Positions 9,170 through 18,409 are shown, numbered from the stretch's first letter. The stretch: 64,000 nucleotides of DNA from Pleurocapsa sp. FMAR1 (GCF_963665995.1 NZ_OY762512.1:4464001-4528000), one strand, 5' to 3'. Numbers and translations: made by a program. Notes: a model not told the origin generated them from the sequence alone.

Positions 9170-11179
9170 CTAAATCCAACCAAGCTCGACGGCGAGATCG
9201 CGTGCTAATTGAGGAATATTGGTAGCAACAAAATGTTCGTGCATCATTTGTACACTCAAAAGATGATTAATTACCGCGTCTAGCTGCACCCGTTGGGAAA
9301 TTGGCGTATTTTCATTTTCATGACGCAGTAGAATCTGATTTACCCCTTCACTATCTAGTAAACCACTGTCGGCGATCGCGCTTTTTGATAGATAAGTATC
9401 CGCTAGTCCTCGCATTGCCTTTTGCTTCTTAATATCGGTATGGGAAGGAGGAGCCATAAAAGCAAACTTTTGTCTTTCGTATAGTGATTTGGGCAGCAGG
9501 GGACGCATCATTTCTCGGAGAATATATTTATCCTGACGACCCCGCAAACGCATATTTATCGGTAGGGTAACGGCAAATTCTGCTAAAGGATGGTCTAAAA
9601 AGGCAGGACGAGCTTCAAGAGAGTTTGCCATGTCCACACGATCGCCTGCCCAACCAAGCACCTGAGACTCAAACTGGGTTTTGATCCAGACATACTGAGC
9701 TTTATCAAGAGGATGACGATTTTCTAATTGCTCTTTGTCTAAAGTTTGTGCGATCGCCGAACCTGGAGAGTAATCTTTAGTAGCTGCCCGATGTTCTGGA
9801 TGCAGCAAGTTAGAGACGAGTGGTGCAGCAGATAGCCAAGATTGTAAACAACTAGGAGTAAAACCAATTTGCTTAGTTAGGGCGGGATCGTCTAGGGTAT
9901 TTTCCGCTAGTAAGTTGCCTTTGAATAAACTATTGCTTTGCTGTAGCCAGGCTTGTAAATCTGCTTTTTCTTGGGGTGGTGCATCTTCCATGCCGTGCAG
10001 TATATAGTCAAGACGCAGTTGAGGATAGCCAGCAAAGAGTTCGTCCGAACCTTCTCCAGTAACTACCACCTTGTAACCAGAGTTATGCACATATTCGCTC
10101 ATTAACATCTTGGCAACGGTAAAAGTATTATAAATACTGCGTTCAGTATGCCAAATAGCCTGCTTAAAGTGTTCGTAAAGCTGTCCACCTTTGACAGTCA
10201 AAATGTCTTGATCTGCGGACACCGCCTGAGCCATCTCTCTAGCGATCGCCGTCTCATCGTAATCTTGGTCGTCAAAGCCAATGGTAAAAGCCTTGACGGG
10301 CGACTGCTGACAGGCTGCTGCTACTCCCATAATCGAGCAGGAATCTATGCCTCCTGAAAGGTAACAGGCAACGGGTACATCTGCTTCTAGACGTAACTGA
10401 ATTGCTTCGACAAAATGATGGCGTAACTGCTCGATATAAGCTTCATCCGACAAGGATTTACCCCGTTCTCTACGAAGAGGAAAATTTAAATCCCAATACT
10501 TTTGCTTACGAATTTGTAAGCGTCCGTCTCGACGCTCAAAAGCGATCGTTTGTCCTGGTTCTACGGCATATATACCCTCAAAAGCAGTTGTTCCAGGCAC
10601 CATTAACTGCATCAGTTGGTGATAGAGTCCTTGGGAAGAAAAACGACACTTCACGTCTGGATGAGCCAACAAGACCTTGATCTCTGAGCCAAAAACTAAG
10701 CCTTCTGGGGTTAATGTCCAATATAACGGCTTAACTCCAAAGCGATCGCGCACCAGAGTCAGACGATCTGCTGAACGTTCATAAAGAGCAAAGGCAAATT
10801 CTCCGCGTAGATGGGGTAAAGCACCTTCTAACCCCAATCTATCGGTTAAGTGCAGCACTAGTTCAGAATCGCACTTACTGGCAAAGCGATAACCCCGCGA
10901 AGTTAAATCCGCCCGAATATATTTATAATCATAAAATTCCCCGTTGTGAATTAGAGCATACTGATTGTCAGCCGAGATAAAGGGCTGCTGCGCTCGATCG
11001 GGATCGAGGTCGATAATTGCCAGACGCGCCTGCCCAAAACCAACTCCACGGTCTTCAATCACCTTCCAGCCAGCTTTATCGGGCCCTCGATGGGATTGAA
11101 TTGCTGCCATGGCGATCAGCGTTTCAGGAGCGACTGGTCGAGATGAATCATGATACATTACCCCAGCGATCCCACACAT
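9170..11179 (-). CDS. asnB: Glutamine-hydrolysing asparagine synthase
   Basis: The N-terminal Ntn glutaminase domain starts with the nucleophile Cys2 (MCGIAGV) and contains SHRGPD and IHNGEFYD. The C-terminal synthetase domain has the ATP-binding SGGIDS loop (275-280) and VVTGEGSDELFAGYP. It is 669 residues, longer than the about 550-630 of typical AsnB but within the range of cyanobacterial and exosortase-type paralogues. It transfers glutamine nitrogen to aspartate, or to another carboxylate in amide-ligase paralogues. It sits tail-to-tail with the M20 hydrolase, which supports a role in nitrogen assimilation but does not prove it. Confidence 0.88.
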   Translation of the reverse strand: MCGIAGVMYHDSSRPVAPETLIAMAAIQSHRGPDKAGWKVIEDRGVGFGQARLAIIDLDPDRAQQPFISADNQYALIHNGEFYDYKYIRADLTSRGYRFASKCDSELVLHLTDRLGLEGALPHLRGEFAFALYERSADRLTLVRDRFGVKPLYWTLTPEGLVFGSEIKVLLAHPDVKCRFSSQGLYHQLMQLMVPGTTAFEGIYAVEPGQTIAFERRDGRLQIRKQKYWDLNFPLRRERGKSLSDEAYIEQLRHHFVEAIQLRLEADVPVACYLSGGIDSCSIMGVAAACQQSPVKAFTIGFDDQDYDETAIAREMAQAVSADQDILTVKGGQLYEHFKQAIWHTERSIYNTFTVAKMLMSEYVHNSGYKVVVTGEGSDELFAGYPQLRLDYILHGMEDAPPQEKADLQAWLQQSNSLFKGNLLAENTLDDPALTKQIGFTPSCLQSWLSAAPLVSNLLHPEHRAATKDYSPGSAIAQTLDKEQLENRHPLDKAQYVWIKTQFESQVLGWAGDRVDMANSLEARPAFLDHPLAEFAVTLPINMRLRGRQDKYILREMMRPLLPKSLYERQKFAFMAPPSHTDIKKQKAMRGLADTYLSKSAIADSGLLDSEGVNQILLRHENENTPISQRVQLDAVINHLLSVQMMHEHFVATNIPQLARDLAVELGWI

Positions 11180-11343
11180 AGATTTTATACCTTTGATTCA
11201 AAACAACTTTAGAAGCAGTATAGTAGATTAGCTGGTGGGGTTTCTAAGATTGTCAGGCGATCGTCATTTTTTTCGCCCTTACAAGATGTGTCGCCTTCTA
11301 TTTTATTATGATATCCAGCCATTTTCCATCTGCCGTTAGCAAT

Positions 11344-11742
11344 TTAAAGTAATAGAGCAGATTTTAGTCCGAGGTATTCGGTAAACGGTTCAAAATCTTT
11401 GTCTGAGTAGAGTAAAGGCAAATTATTTTCGATACAATACGTTGCAATAATACAGTCAATAGTTTTCCGAATTGTAATTCCCTGCTTGCGAAGTTGGCGA
11501 TAATTATCGGCAGATTTCATCCCGTAGGAAATATTGCATAAAGAAATAAGTTCGAGTTCTTGTAATAATTGTTTAGCTAGCCGATAATCTTTATCTGTTC
11601 TGAATCCTTGTAAAATTTCGGCAAGTACCAAATCGCCAACAATGACAATGGTTGAGGAAAGTAGAATATCTAATCTCTCAGTCTCTGGGGTAGTTGTTCC
11701 GTTAAAGAAATCAATCCAAACGCTAGTATCAACAAGCACCAT
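11344..11742 (-). CDS. vapC: VapC-type PIN-domain ribonuclease toxin
   Basis: 132-residue PIN-domain protein. The acidic active-site residues are all visible: D5 in VDTSVWIDFF, E42 in LAEILQGF, D96 in KTIDCIIA and D114/D116 in YSDKDF. PIN toxins of VapBC modules cut tRNA or rRNA when freed from VapB. The ATG overlaps the antitoxin stop codon by one base, the usual coupled arrangement. The module sits between the asparagine synthase and DUF1028 genes and splits the nitrogen locus. Confidence 0.9.
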   Translation of the reverse strand: MVLVDTSVWIDFFNGTTTPETERLDILLSSTIVIVGDLVLAEILQGFRTDKDYRLAKQLLQELELISLCNISYGMKSADNYRQLRKQGITIRKTIDCIIATYCIENNLPLLYSDKDFEPFTEYLGLKSALLL

Positions 11743-11933
11743 TAATTAATTCTCATCTGTTCGAGATCCCCTGACCATTGAAGCTTACCTTTGTAATTTT
11801 TAAGCTTTTCTTGTTTTCTCAATTGAATCAAAGTTTTAAGTCCGAGTTCTACAGCCTCTTTCTTAGTCTTTAGTCCAGTTAGTGCCAAAGCTTCTTTCAT
11901 TAATTGATCATCAATGACTATGTTGGTACGCAT
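11742..11933 (-). CDS. vapB: VapB-type antitoxin
   Basis: 63-residue antitoxin starting MRTNIVIDDQLMKEAL and continuing TGLKTKKEAVELGLKTLI, the pattern of the ribbon-helix-helix VapB family (DUF2191). The N-terminal part binds DNA and the C-terminal part (KLQWSGDLEQMR) wraps the toxin. It immediately precedes and overlaps the PIN toxin. The AT-rich region upstream (11934-11985) probably holds the autoregulated promoter. Confidence 0.9.
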   Translation of the reverse strand: MRTNIVIDDQLMKEALALTGLKTKKEAVELGLKTLIQLRKQEKLKNYKGKLQWSGDLEQMRIN

Positions 11934-12128
11934 AAAGTTTATCTAATGTGTATTGTAAATATATATTATACACACAAAAATTTAAATTTAATATAGAAAG
12001 ATTGTCAACAAAATAATCTGCTTCGTAAACACATTCTCAAATACACGCTCTAACCAAGAGCATCCCTCGCGGTAAAATCCATCACAATCGATCTATGTTT
12101 TTCTATGCTATACAAGAAGAACAAATAC

Positions 12129-12141
12129 TTGTATACACAAG
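12129..12141. promoter_or_regulatory. TTGTATAC half-site with CTTGT/ACAAG arms upstream of the DUF1028 gene
   Basis: CTTGTATACACAAG (12128-12141) has 5-base inverted arms CTTGT/ACAAG around ATAC, and shares TTGTATACA with the site at 7861-7869. It lies about 31-44 bases before the ATG at 12172. It is inferred to be a third, weaker site for the local GntR regulator. Confidence 0.5.
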
Positions 12142-12171
12142 CTACATCAATAAATAAATTTAGCAAAATCT

Positions 12172-12903
12172 ATGACATTCTCAATTGTGGCTTGGGATCC
12201 AACTACAAAAATGACTGGAGTTGCAGTGGCAACAAAGCATCTAGCCGTGGGCGCATTAGTGCCTCATGCTAAAGCTAATGTAGGTGCGATCGCAACTCAA
12301 GCACAAACTAATCCACTTTTGGGAATTAGAGGGCTTAAACTGTTAGCCAAACATAATTTAGGCAAAAATCAGACAGAAGCAATTACTACAGAAGCTATCA
12401 TTACTAATTTGCTCGAAGAAGACGAAGATCGTCATTATCGTCAACTTCACCTTGTTGATCGCCAAGGTAGGACTGCTGCTTGGACTGGTTCTGAATGTAT
12501 CGATTGGGCGGGACATCTAACTTTTGCTGATTTTTCCGTTGCGGGTAATATGCTAGTGGGTGAACGAACTTTAACCGCTATGGCAGATGCCTATCAGGAG
12601 AAAGAAGGCATGGAGTTCTGCGAAAGATTATTGCAGGCATTAGAAGCAGGAGAAGCTGCTGGAGGCGATAAGCGTGGTCGTCAGTCTGCTGCTTTATACG
12701 TAGTTCACCATGATGATTATCCTCATCTGGATTTACGAATCGATCACCATGACGATCCTATTGCTCAACTTCGCTATATATTTGAAGAGTCTCGTAAAGA
12801 CTACTATCAATCTTTCCGTAAGTCTATGCCTACCAGAAGTCTACAAGATAAAATTAAAAACTTCCCCGTTACAACTGTGGTCAGGTCAGCAAAAAGTGCT
12901 TAA
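12172..12903 (+). CDS. DUF1028 family Ntn-hydrolase-like protein
   Basis: 243 residues. The N-terminus MTFSIVAWDPTTKMTGVAVATK, then GALVPHAKANVGAIATQA and VAGNMLVGERT, is characteristic of the DUF1028 family, which has an Ntn-hydrolase fold (proposed nucleophile Ser4 after processing). The middle contains EAGEAAGGDKRGRQSAALYV, also typical. Function is not established; the fold suggests amide-bond hydrolysis. Neighbours are amidohydrolase, AtzF-like and asparagine synthase genes, and the promoter has a GTATAC motif, so a role in nitrogen scavenging is inferred. Some relatives carry a C-terminal peptidoglycan-binding domain; this one does not. Confidence 0.82.
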   Translation: MTFSIVAWDPTTKMTGVAVATKHLAVGALVPHAKANVGAIATQAQTNPLLGIRGLKLLAKHNLGKNQTEAITTEAIITNLLEEDEDRHYRQLHLVDRQGRTAAWTGSECIDWAGHLTFADFSVAGNMLVGERTLTAMADAYQEKEGMEFCERLLQALEAGEAAGGDKRGRQSAALYVVHHDDYPHLDLRIDHHDDPIAQLRYIFEESRKDYYQSFRKSMPTRSLQDKIKNFPVTTVVRSAKSA

Positions 12904-12929
12904 TAATTACCGATATAATGATTAGTAGC

Positions 12930-12963
12930 GATTGTTCATTGTTCATTGCTAATTGATAATTGT
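12930..12963. repeat. Heptanucleotide tandem repeat (TCATTGT type)
   Basis: Consecutive 7-base units: TCATTGT (12936), TCATTGC (12943), then the diverged TAATTGA and TAATTGT. The array covers the stop codon and last codons of the AtzF-C-like gene, so the residues NEQ at its end are repeat-encoded. The same TCATTGT unit is found at 22304-22331. Short tandem heptamers of this kind are known from cyanobacterial genomes. Confidence 0.75.
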
Positions 12964-13346
12964 TTATAAGCTGCCCAGCCTCCGAGATCAGAGATATCGG
13001 GCCAGTTATGCTTCTCGATTAACTCTTGAGGATAGAGCATAGCGATCGCCGTTTCTTTTTCTTCAAGATTTACCGTATCAGGATACATATGGGGAGGTTC
13101 GTTTGCCAACAGATATTCATACTGTTCGGTTGTCATTTCATAAATCTCACCAGGAATGCTAATTCCCCCTGTTTGGGTAGCATAAATAGCAGGATGCCAG
13201 CCGTCTTCCGCTGCATGAAGACGATATTGAGGAAGGGTTTTAGTCGTCTTGATAAACTTTGCCGATTGGAGATTTTGATGGTCTGGTTGTCCTTTTAAAG
13301 CTGAACCACAGATAAAAACTCGCTTGATACCTGATGCTGTTGTCAT
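12936..13346 (-). CDS. Gamma-glutamylcyclotransferase-like / AtzF C-terminal-like protein
   Basis: 136 residues. FICGSALKGQPDHQNL at the N-terminus followed by PQYRLHAAEDGWHPAIY and ISIPGEIYEMTTEQYEYL resembles both the small gamma-glutamylcyclotransferase fold and the C-terminal domain of allophanate hydrolase AtzF, which completes urea/allophanate breakdown. No amidase domain is present. It starts 8 bases after the GntR gene on the same strand, so the two are probably co-transcribed. The last residues fall inside a heptamer repeat, so the original C-terminus may have changed. The enzymatic role is uncertain. Confidence 0.7.
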   Translation of the reverse strand: MTTASGIKRVFICGSALKGQPDHQNLQSAKFIKTTKTLPQYRLHAAEDGWHPAIYATQTGGISIPGEIYEMTTEQYEYLLANEPPHMYPDTVNLEEKETAIAMLYPQELIEKHNWPDISDLGGWAAYKQLSISNEQ

Positions 13347-13354
13347 GATCTTAT

Positions 13355-14044
13355 TTAAATGGATGTAATTTCTGGGTTGTTGATCGCCTCTAATTCACGC
13401 ACTACCCTGGCTTTGCTGGCAATTAAATGTTCTTTAATAGTTGCTTGGGCTAAATCTGAGTTCTTTTCGGCGATCGCATTATAAACTTGTCTATGTTCTA
13501 AGCGAATTTCTAAAACTTGAGGATTGTGTTTGGTAGTTTGCACTCTTAAAAGTGACATTTGATCAAAAACCTGTTCCAGCAAGGTTAGCAGCCATTTATT
13601 ACCCGAACTTTCGGCGATGAGATGATGAAATTGATAATCTATTTCCAGAAGTTTCAAGCTATCAGATTTACTAGACGGATGTGCTAACTTTTCTGCCAAC
13701 AGCACATATTTTTCAAGCTGCTTTAGCTGCTTTGGGCTAATTTGCTCGCAAGCACTCACAATGGCAGGTTGTTCTAAAGCTAGACGACAATCATAAAGCT
13801 GAACTGCGTCTTGAACAGAAAGGGTAGTAACTCTTAAGCCACCTGTAGAATTAGCTACTATTAATTTTTCCTGCTGCAATTGACCAATTGCTTCGCGAAT
13901 AGGAGTACGGCTAACCTGTAATTGTTTGGCTAACGTTGTTTCAACTATTCGTTCTCCTGAAGCCAAATCTCCTTTGAGGATAATTTGTCTCAGGGCTTGA
14001 TATACTTGCTGCCGTAAGGACTGGTTTTTTTCAATAGCAATCAT
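13355..14044 (-). CDS. GntR-family transcriptional regulator (FadR/FCD subfamily)
   Basis: 229 residues: an N-terminal winged helix (about 10-75) with TLAKQLQVSRTPIREAIGQL, and a C-terminal all-helical FCD ligand-binding domain with DCRLALEQPAI, DYQFHHLIAES and the EHRQVYNAI motif; the D and H residues usually bind a metal and a carboxylate ligand. The promoter carries GTATACAGTATAC, identical to the site before the M20 hydrolase, so autoregulation and control of the divergent nitrogen genes is the simplest reading. It leads a two-gene unit with the AtzF-C-like gene. Confidence 0.9.
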   Translation of the reverse strand: MIAIEKNQSLRQQVYQALRQIILKGDLASGERIVETTLAKQLQVSRTPIREAIGQLQQEKLIVANSTGGLRVTTLSVQDAVQLYDCRLALEQPAIVSACEQISPKQLKQLEKYVLLAEKLAHPSSKSDSLKLLEIDYQFHHLIAESSGNKWLLTLLEQVFDQMSLLRVQTTKHNPQVLEIRLEHRQVYNAIAEKNSDLAQATIKEHLIASKARVVRELEAINNPEITSI

Positions 14045-14102
14045 AGTTTGAGTTTTAACTCATGAGAGACTACTAATTATTTCGATGAATTACAAAATAC
14101 AA

Positions 14103-14115
14103 GTATACAGTATAC
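14103..14115. promoter_or_regulatory. GTATAC-a-GTATAC operator-like site upstream of gntR
   Basis: Exact repeat of the 13-mer at 7863-7875, located 59-71 bases upstream of the GntR start at 14044. Two identical 13-mers in front of two functionally related genes 6.2 kb apart are unlikely to be chance. Confidence 0.65.
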
Positions 14116-14295
14116 GATATTAAACTATAAATTTATGGCTTGAAATTACGAAAAATAGCTTTTTTGTTTTGATACAGACGCATAATATTATTTAATGAAC
14201 GTACTATAAGAGTTTTGGCAGCAGCGACTATTTTAGGTTGGTTTTTGTCTTAAAATTAATTTTAATAAGATCTAAACATCAACCCGATTTTGATT

Positions 14296-14877
14296 ATGGT
14301 AAAAACTGCTTCGACAATGCTAGCTCTAGGGACTGCTGCACCTGAGTTTGAGCTTCAGGATGTAGTGTCTGGTAAAACTGTTTCTTTAGCCGACTTTAGC
14401 GATCGCCAAGCTTTACTATTGATGTTTATTTGTCAGCATTGTCCTTTTGTTAAGCACGTACAGAATGAATTAGCGAGCATTGGTCAAGACTATGACCAGC
14501 AACCTTTAGGCATTGTAGCAATTAGTGCTAATGATGTAGCAAATTATCCTCAAGATGCTCCTGAAAAGTTAAAGCAAATGGCGCAAGAATTAAACTTCAA
14601 CTTTCCTGTTTGCTACGACGAAAGCCAAGAGGTAAGTAAAGTTTATACTGCTGCCTGTACTCCTGACTTCTTTTTATTTGATGCAGACGCTAAACTGGCA
14701 TATCGTGGTCAATTAGATGATAGTCGCCCTAGCACAAATATTCCCGTTACAGGCAAGGATTTACGTCAGGCGATCGATGCCTTGCTACAGGGTAAGACGG
14801 TCGATTTTGAACAAAAACCCAGCATTGGCTGCAATATCAAATGGAAACCAGGTAACGAGCCAAAGTACTTTGGCTAG
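14296..14877 (+). CDS. Thioredoxin-like / AhpC-TSA-type protein
   Basis: 193 residues from ATG 14296 (an in-frame TTG lies two codons upstream). The pattern APEFELQDVVSGKTVSLADF, then the redox motif CQHC (C46-C49) within MFICQHCPFVKH, followed by AISANDVANYPQD and the cis-Pro region ACTPDFFLFD, fits the thioredoxin-like family related to resA/alkyl hydroperoxide reductases. The second half of the domain shows GQLDDSRP and a CNIKWKPG end common to the family. There is no signal peptide, so it is probably cytoplasmic. Substrate unknown. Confidence 0.85.
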   Translation: MVKTASTMLALGTAAPEFELQDVVSGKTVSLADFSDRQALLLMFICQHCPFVKHVQNELASIGQDYDQQPLGIVAISANDVANYPQDAPEKLKQMAQELNFNFPVCYDESQEVSKVYTAACTPDFFLFDADAKLAYRGQLDDSRPSTNIPVTGKDLRQAIDALLQGKTVDFEQKPSIGCNIKWKPGNEPKYFG

Positions 14878-15025
14878 AATAAACCAGACATTTTACGTAG
14901 TTTATATAGTTATTTTGACTCTATCTTTGTAGCATTTTTGAAGTAATCTTGTGTTAAATAAATTACTTAAGTGTTTTCAAAAACTGAAAATCTATTTTCT
15001 AGCTATCTAAAGACTTAAAATCTAT

Positions 15026-16405
15026 ATGGAAGATACAGAAACTCAAAACACTTTGTTTGTTCCTTTTTTGGGTCAGTCTAACGCTCAGCAAATGAGCTAT
15101 ATTTACGATCCATATCAGCCAGGAATGATCGCTAATGATACCTCTGGAGCGATTATTTTAGATCGAAATTTGACAGCCTTGATTGAAGGCAATGTGGTGA
15201 CTAGCGATACGAGAGAAACCAATTTTGCCGTGGGCGGAAGTAAGGTCGACGGCAATGGTTATTTTCAAGATGATAGTACGGTCTGGTGGTATCCAGATTG
15301 GGGTCAACCAGGGGGAGCTTTACGCCAGGCTGAACAAGGTTTACAAGACTGGTTATCTGTCCAAGGAGCGCAGCCAACAGACGAGATTGCCATTGTTTGG
15401 TCTCAAGGAGAATCTGACGTAGGAGATATTTTGGAAGGAGATCCTATTGCTAGAGAAAAATATAAACAGTCTACTTTGGCAGTTTTTGATAATTTGCGCA
15501 GTCAGCTAAATTATGCTGATGTTAAGTTTTATCTTGTGCCAACGGGACGTTTTCAGGCAGATGGAGCAACTAATGCCGGTCTTTCTCCTCTAAACATTGA
15601 AACAATCAATGGTGGGTTAAAAGTAGTCCGTGAAGTCCAAGAGGAAATAGCTACCCAACGAGATGATGTCTTATTGGCAACAGATTATTCAGATCTTAAT
15701 ATGGTCTACGAAGAAGGTACATTATATGGTGCAAGCTACGATCTCGACTATAGTGAATGGTCTACTGATTTTTGGCATTTAGGTCATGATGGACTAAAGA
15801 TTAATGGCGATCGCCTGGCGCAATATATAGCCTTGGATCGGGGAGAAAACAACGTTATTAGCTTTACTGATTCTTTTGGGAATCCTGCCCAGTCTACCTC
15901 GCTTGCTCGTGCTGGACTATTAGATATCAACGTTTCAGGCAACCCCAGCCTGGGGGTTATTCAAGGAACAAATAATCCTGATGTGATAGTCGGCACTTTG
16001 GCAGCCGATGTAATTATCGGAGGAGAAGGGAATGACATAATTATGGCTAGTCAAGGAGTAGATACTTTGACAGGATCTGCGGGAAATGATGTTTTTTTCT
16101 TTGACCCTTTAATATATCCTGGGGTGGCTAATAACTCTGATACGATCGCTGATTTTGAACTTGGCAGCGATCGCCTGGACGTATCGGAGCTTTTAAAGCT
16201 TACTGGCAACCCGCTTGCTGATACTATTGCTACTCAATACATTACTGTTAATCCCCTCAGCGAAACTAGTTTGGAGATTAAGTTTGATGTTGATGCCATA
16301 GGAGAACAGTCTGCTGAAACTTTGGCTATCTTAGAAAACGTCAGTCCTGGGGAATTTATCGCCGAAATTGGCACTCAGTTAATTGTTACGCCAACTGAAT
16401 TTTGA
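15026..16405 (+). CDS. SGNH/sialate O-acetylesterase-like esterase with RTX calcium-binding tail
   Basis: 459 residues. The N-terminal 250 residues have the SASA/SGNH pattern: FLGQSNAQQM (Ser nucleophile block), VWSQGESDVGD (block with the Gly/Gln and Glu) and WHLGHDGLKINGDRLAQYI (Asp/His block). Residues about 310-375 contain RTX nonapeptide-like repeats (GGEGNDIIM, LTGSAGNDVFF) and the closing SDTIADFELGSDRLDVSEL. There is no Sec signal peptide; RTX proteins are usually exported by type I secretion using the C-terminus. It probably removes acetyl groups from extracellular polysaccharide. No ABC exporter is nearby. Confidence 0.82.
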   Translation: MEDTETQNTLFVPFLGQSNAQQMSYIYDPYQPGMIANDTSGAIILDRNLTALIEGNVVTSDTRETNFAVGGSKVDGNGYFQDDSTVWWYPDWGQPGGALRQAEQGLQDWLSVQGAQPTDEIAIVWSQGESDVGDILEGDPIAREKYKQSTLAVFDNLRSQLNYADVKFYLVPTGRFQADGATNAGLSPLNIETINGGLKVVREVQEEIATQRDDVLLATDYSDLNMVYEEGTLYGASYDLDYSEWSTDFWHLGHDGLKINGDRLAQYIALDRGENNVISFTDSFGNPAQSTSLARAGLLDINVSGNPSLGVIQGTNNPDVIVGTLAADVIIGGEGNDIIMASQGVDTLTGSAGNDVFFFDPLIYPGVANNSDTIADFELGSDRLDVSELLKLTGNPLADTIATQYITVNPLSETSLEIKFDVDAIGEQSAETLAILENVSPGEFIAEIGTQLIVTPTEF

Positions 16406-16676
16406 ATACTAAAGGAAAAAATTTCTAAAATCTTGACGAGCGATCGCCAAATGTGATTTAATTGAAATTGAAGCTTTCATAATGGGAACATTAGCAGTCA
16501 AGCGTTGAAGTCACCACTCCCATTATAAAAAAATTTTAGCATAAAGCGCGATCGCCAAGCAAATTTAAAAATTCTAAATTTTTAGTAATTTTGTACTTAA
16601 AAAAGTTTAATACAACTTCTTTCTTCTTTCTAAAGATCGCGATTGTTGCTATAAGGACATAACTATACTTTGTTGG

Positions 16677-17957
16677 TTAGATTAACTTTAACCCCAAACT
16701 AATTCCTAAAGCGATCGCACTTAATAAATAACCAATTTTTGCTAAAGGGCTATTTGTTTTGCCAATGGGTATTTGCCACCAAAAGTAAGCAAAAAGCACA
16801 ATCTCCCCAACTGTAATCGCTGCTGCTATGCTTACCGCTTCTTGTATGCCCCAGAATATACCACTGAGGGTAACTAGCAAGGCGGGAGTGATTATGGCAA
16901 GAATAGCCCCCTGGGTTTTTGCCTGAGGGTCTATTTTGGCAATCTCAACTGCTCCCAATTCGGTAATACCAATGGCGATCGCGGCAACAGTGGCGATCGC
17001 TATGTTGACTAAAGTTGGTTCTGTAGAGCGATCGACAAAGCTCAAACTCCATGTGGCTGCGGTACTTAAACCAAAAATTCCTAATGTACCGATAATAATT
17101 GGCTTAGACTGGGTATTTAATTGAGAGTCATTAACTGCTAAAATACTACTAGATGTGGACATTAAATGTGATAACGCATCTTGAGCAGTTAAAGCATTGG
17201 GAAAACGCTTGCTTACTTTGGCATTAGTCATTTTTGCTAACCACTGCCTAAACTGTCGCTCTAACTCTGGCAATAAAGATTTTAAGCTCAATTGATAAGG
17301 GTCATCTGCCGATGTAAAGTCGCGAATCTCGGTAATACTTTTGTCTGATATCAGACAAACAAGAGTAACTCCTAAGCTATAAAGATCCGAAGCCAGAGTT
17401 GGTTTAATAATTTGCTCAGGAGCAATAAATCCAGGAGTTCCCTTAAAAACGCTGCTACCAGATGCTTCAATGCTACCTAAGCAAGCAAATCCAAAGTCGA
17501 TTAAATACACCTGTAGATTTTCAGACAGCAAAATATTTTCAGGCTTAAGATCGCGATGTATTACAGAAGGATTTTGTTGCTGTAAATAAACCAAAATTTC
17601 AAGAATTTTACCAGCAATTTGCTGGATTTCAAATAATGATAATTGCCTAAAATTGTCCAAATTAGAGGCTGAAATGTATTCTTGGACTAAGCAGAAACCA
17701 TCATCTGTTTCTATACTGCCTAAATATTTAGGAATCCCAGGATAATCTAGTTTTTCTAATACTTTGATTTCCTGTTCATAAGCTTTATATCCTGACCAAG
17801 TTGAGCCAGTCGTTGCAAAGCAAAATTGCTTGATCACTACTGAGCGTTGATTATTTAGAGCAACTCCTTTCCAGGTTATGCGCCCTCCTTCACGATTGCG
17901 CCCTAATTCGGCGTTAATTTTATATCCGTAAGGTATCAAATTAGGATAATCATTCAT
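16677..17957 (-). CDS. Membrane-anchored Ser/Thr protein kinase
   Basis: 426 residues. Kinase domain (about 12-270) with catalytic Lys in SVVIKQF, HRDLKPENILL catalytic loop, LIDFGFA (DFG) and GTPGFIAPEQ activation segment. The C-terminal 135 residues contain about five hydrophobic stretches (for example IIIGTLGIFGLSTAATWSLS and LLSAIALGISLGLKLI), so the kinase is anchored in a membrane with a cytoplasmic catalytic domain. The ligand or partner is unknown. It is transcribed away from the response regulator pair at 18410. Confidence 0.9.
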   Translation of the reverse strand: MNDYPNLIPYGYKINAELGRNREGGRITWKGVALNNQRSVVIKQFCFATTGSTWSGYKAYEQEIKVLEKLDYPGIPKYLGSIETDDGFCLVQEYISASNLDNFRQLSLFEIQQIAGKILEILVYLQQQNPSVIHRDLKPENILLSENLQVYLIDFGFACLGSIEASGSSVFKGTPGFIAPEQIIKPTLASDLYSLGVTLVCLISDKSITEIRDFTSADDPYQLSLKSLLPELERQFRQWLAKMTNAKVSKRFPNALTAQDALSHLMSTSSSILAVNDSQLNTQSKPIIIGTLGIFGLSTAATWSLSFVDRSTEPTLVNIAIATVAAIAIGITELGAVEIAKIDPQAKTQGAILAIITPALLVTLSGIFWGIQEAVSIAAAITVGEIVLFAYFWWQIPIGKTNSPLAKIGYLLSAIALGISLGLKLI

Positions 17958-18409
17958 TTTTAGTTTTTAATACCCATAGTTGCTAATAATCTTAGTAAAT
18001 TTTTGACACCAAATTGAAATATCTTGAGTAAAATTATTTATAGTAATTATTAGCCTGAGAACTTTAGGCTAGAGTAGCAAAAATAAAATAACTCTTAATA
18101 ATATAAATTAACAATAGTTTGAGTTATCTTAGTTTTTCATAACCAGTTCCAAGAAAATATAATGTTCAAAATAAGATCGAGTTTTGGCAAACTTAACTGT
18201 AATAAATAAGACATCTATATCCCTTAGATATGCTGTGTTTTTATGTTACTAAAATATACAAAAATAATAAAGCTATAAACTAGAAATACTTGCACTTGCG
18301 TTCAAAAAATTTTATTTATTTTTAATTTATAAGCAGCATTAATCTTAATAATCAGTCAACCAAATAAATCAGTGGTTGACTGCCAAGAAGTATCGGCAGC
18401 ATATATATA
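17958..18409. other. 452-base AT-rich intergenic region
   Basis: Divergent promoter region between the membrane kinase and the response regulator pair. It is very AT-rich; I see no gene, no strong hairpin terminator and no clear operator. Confidence 0.6.
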
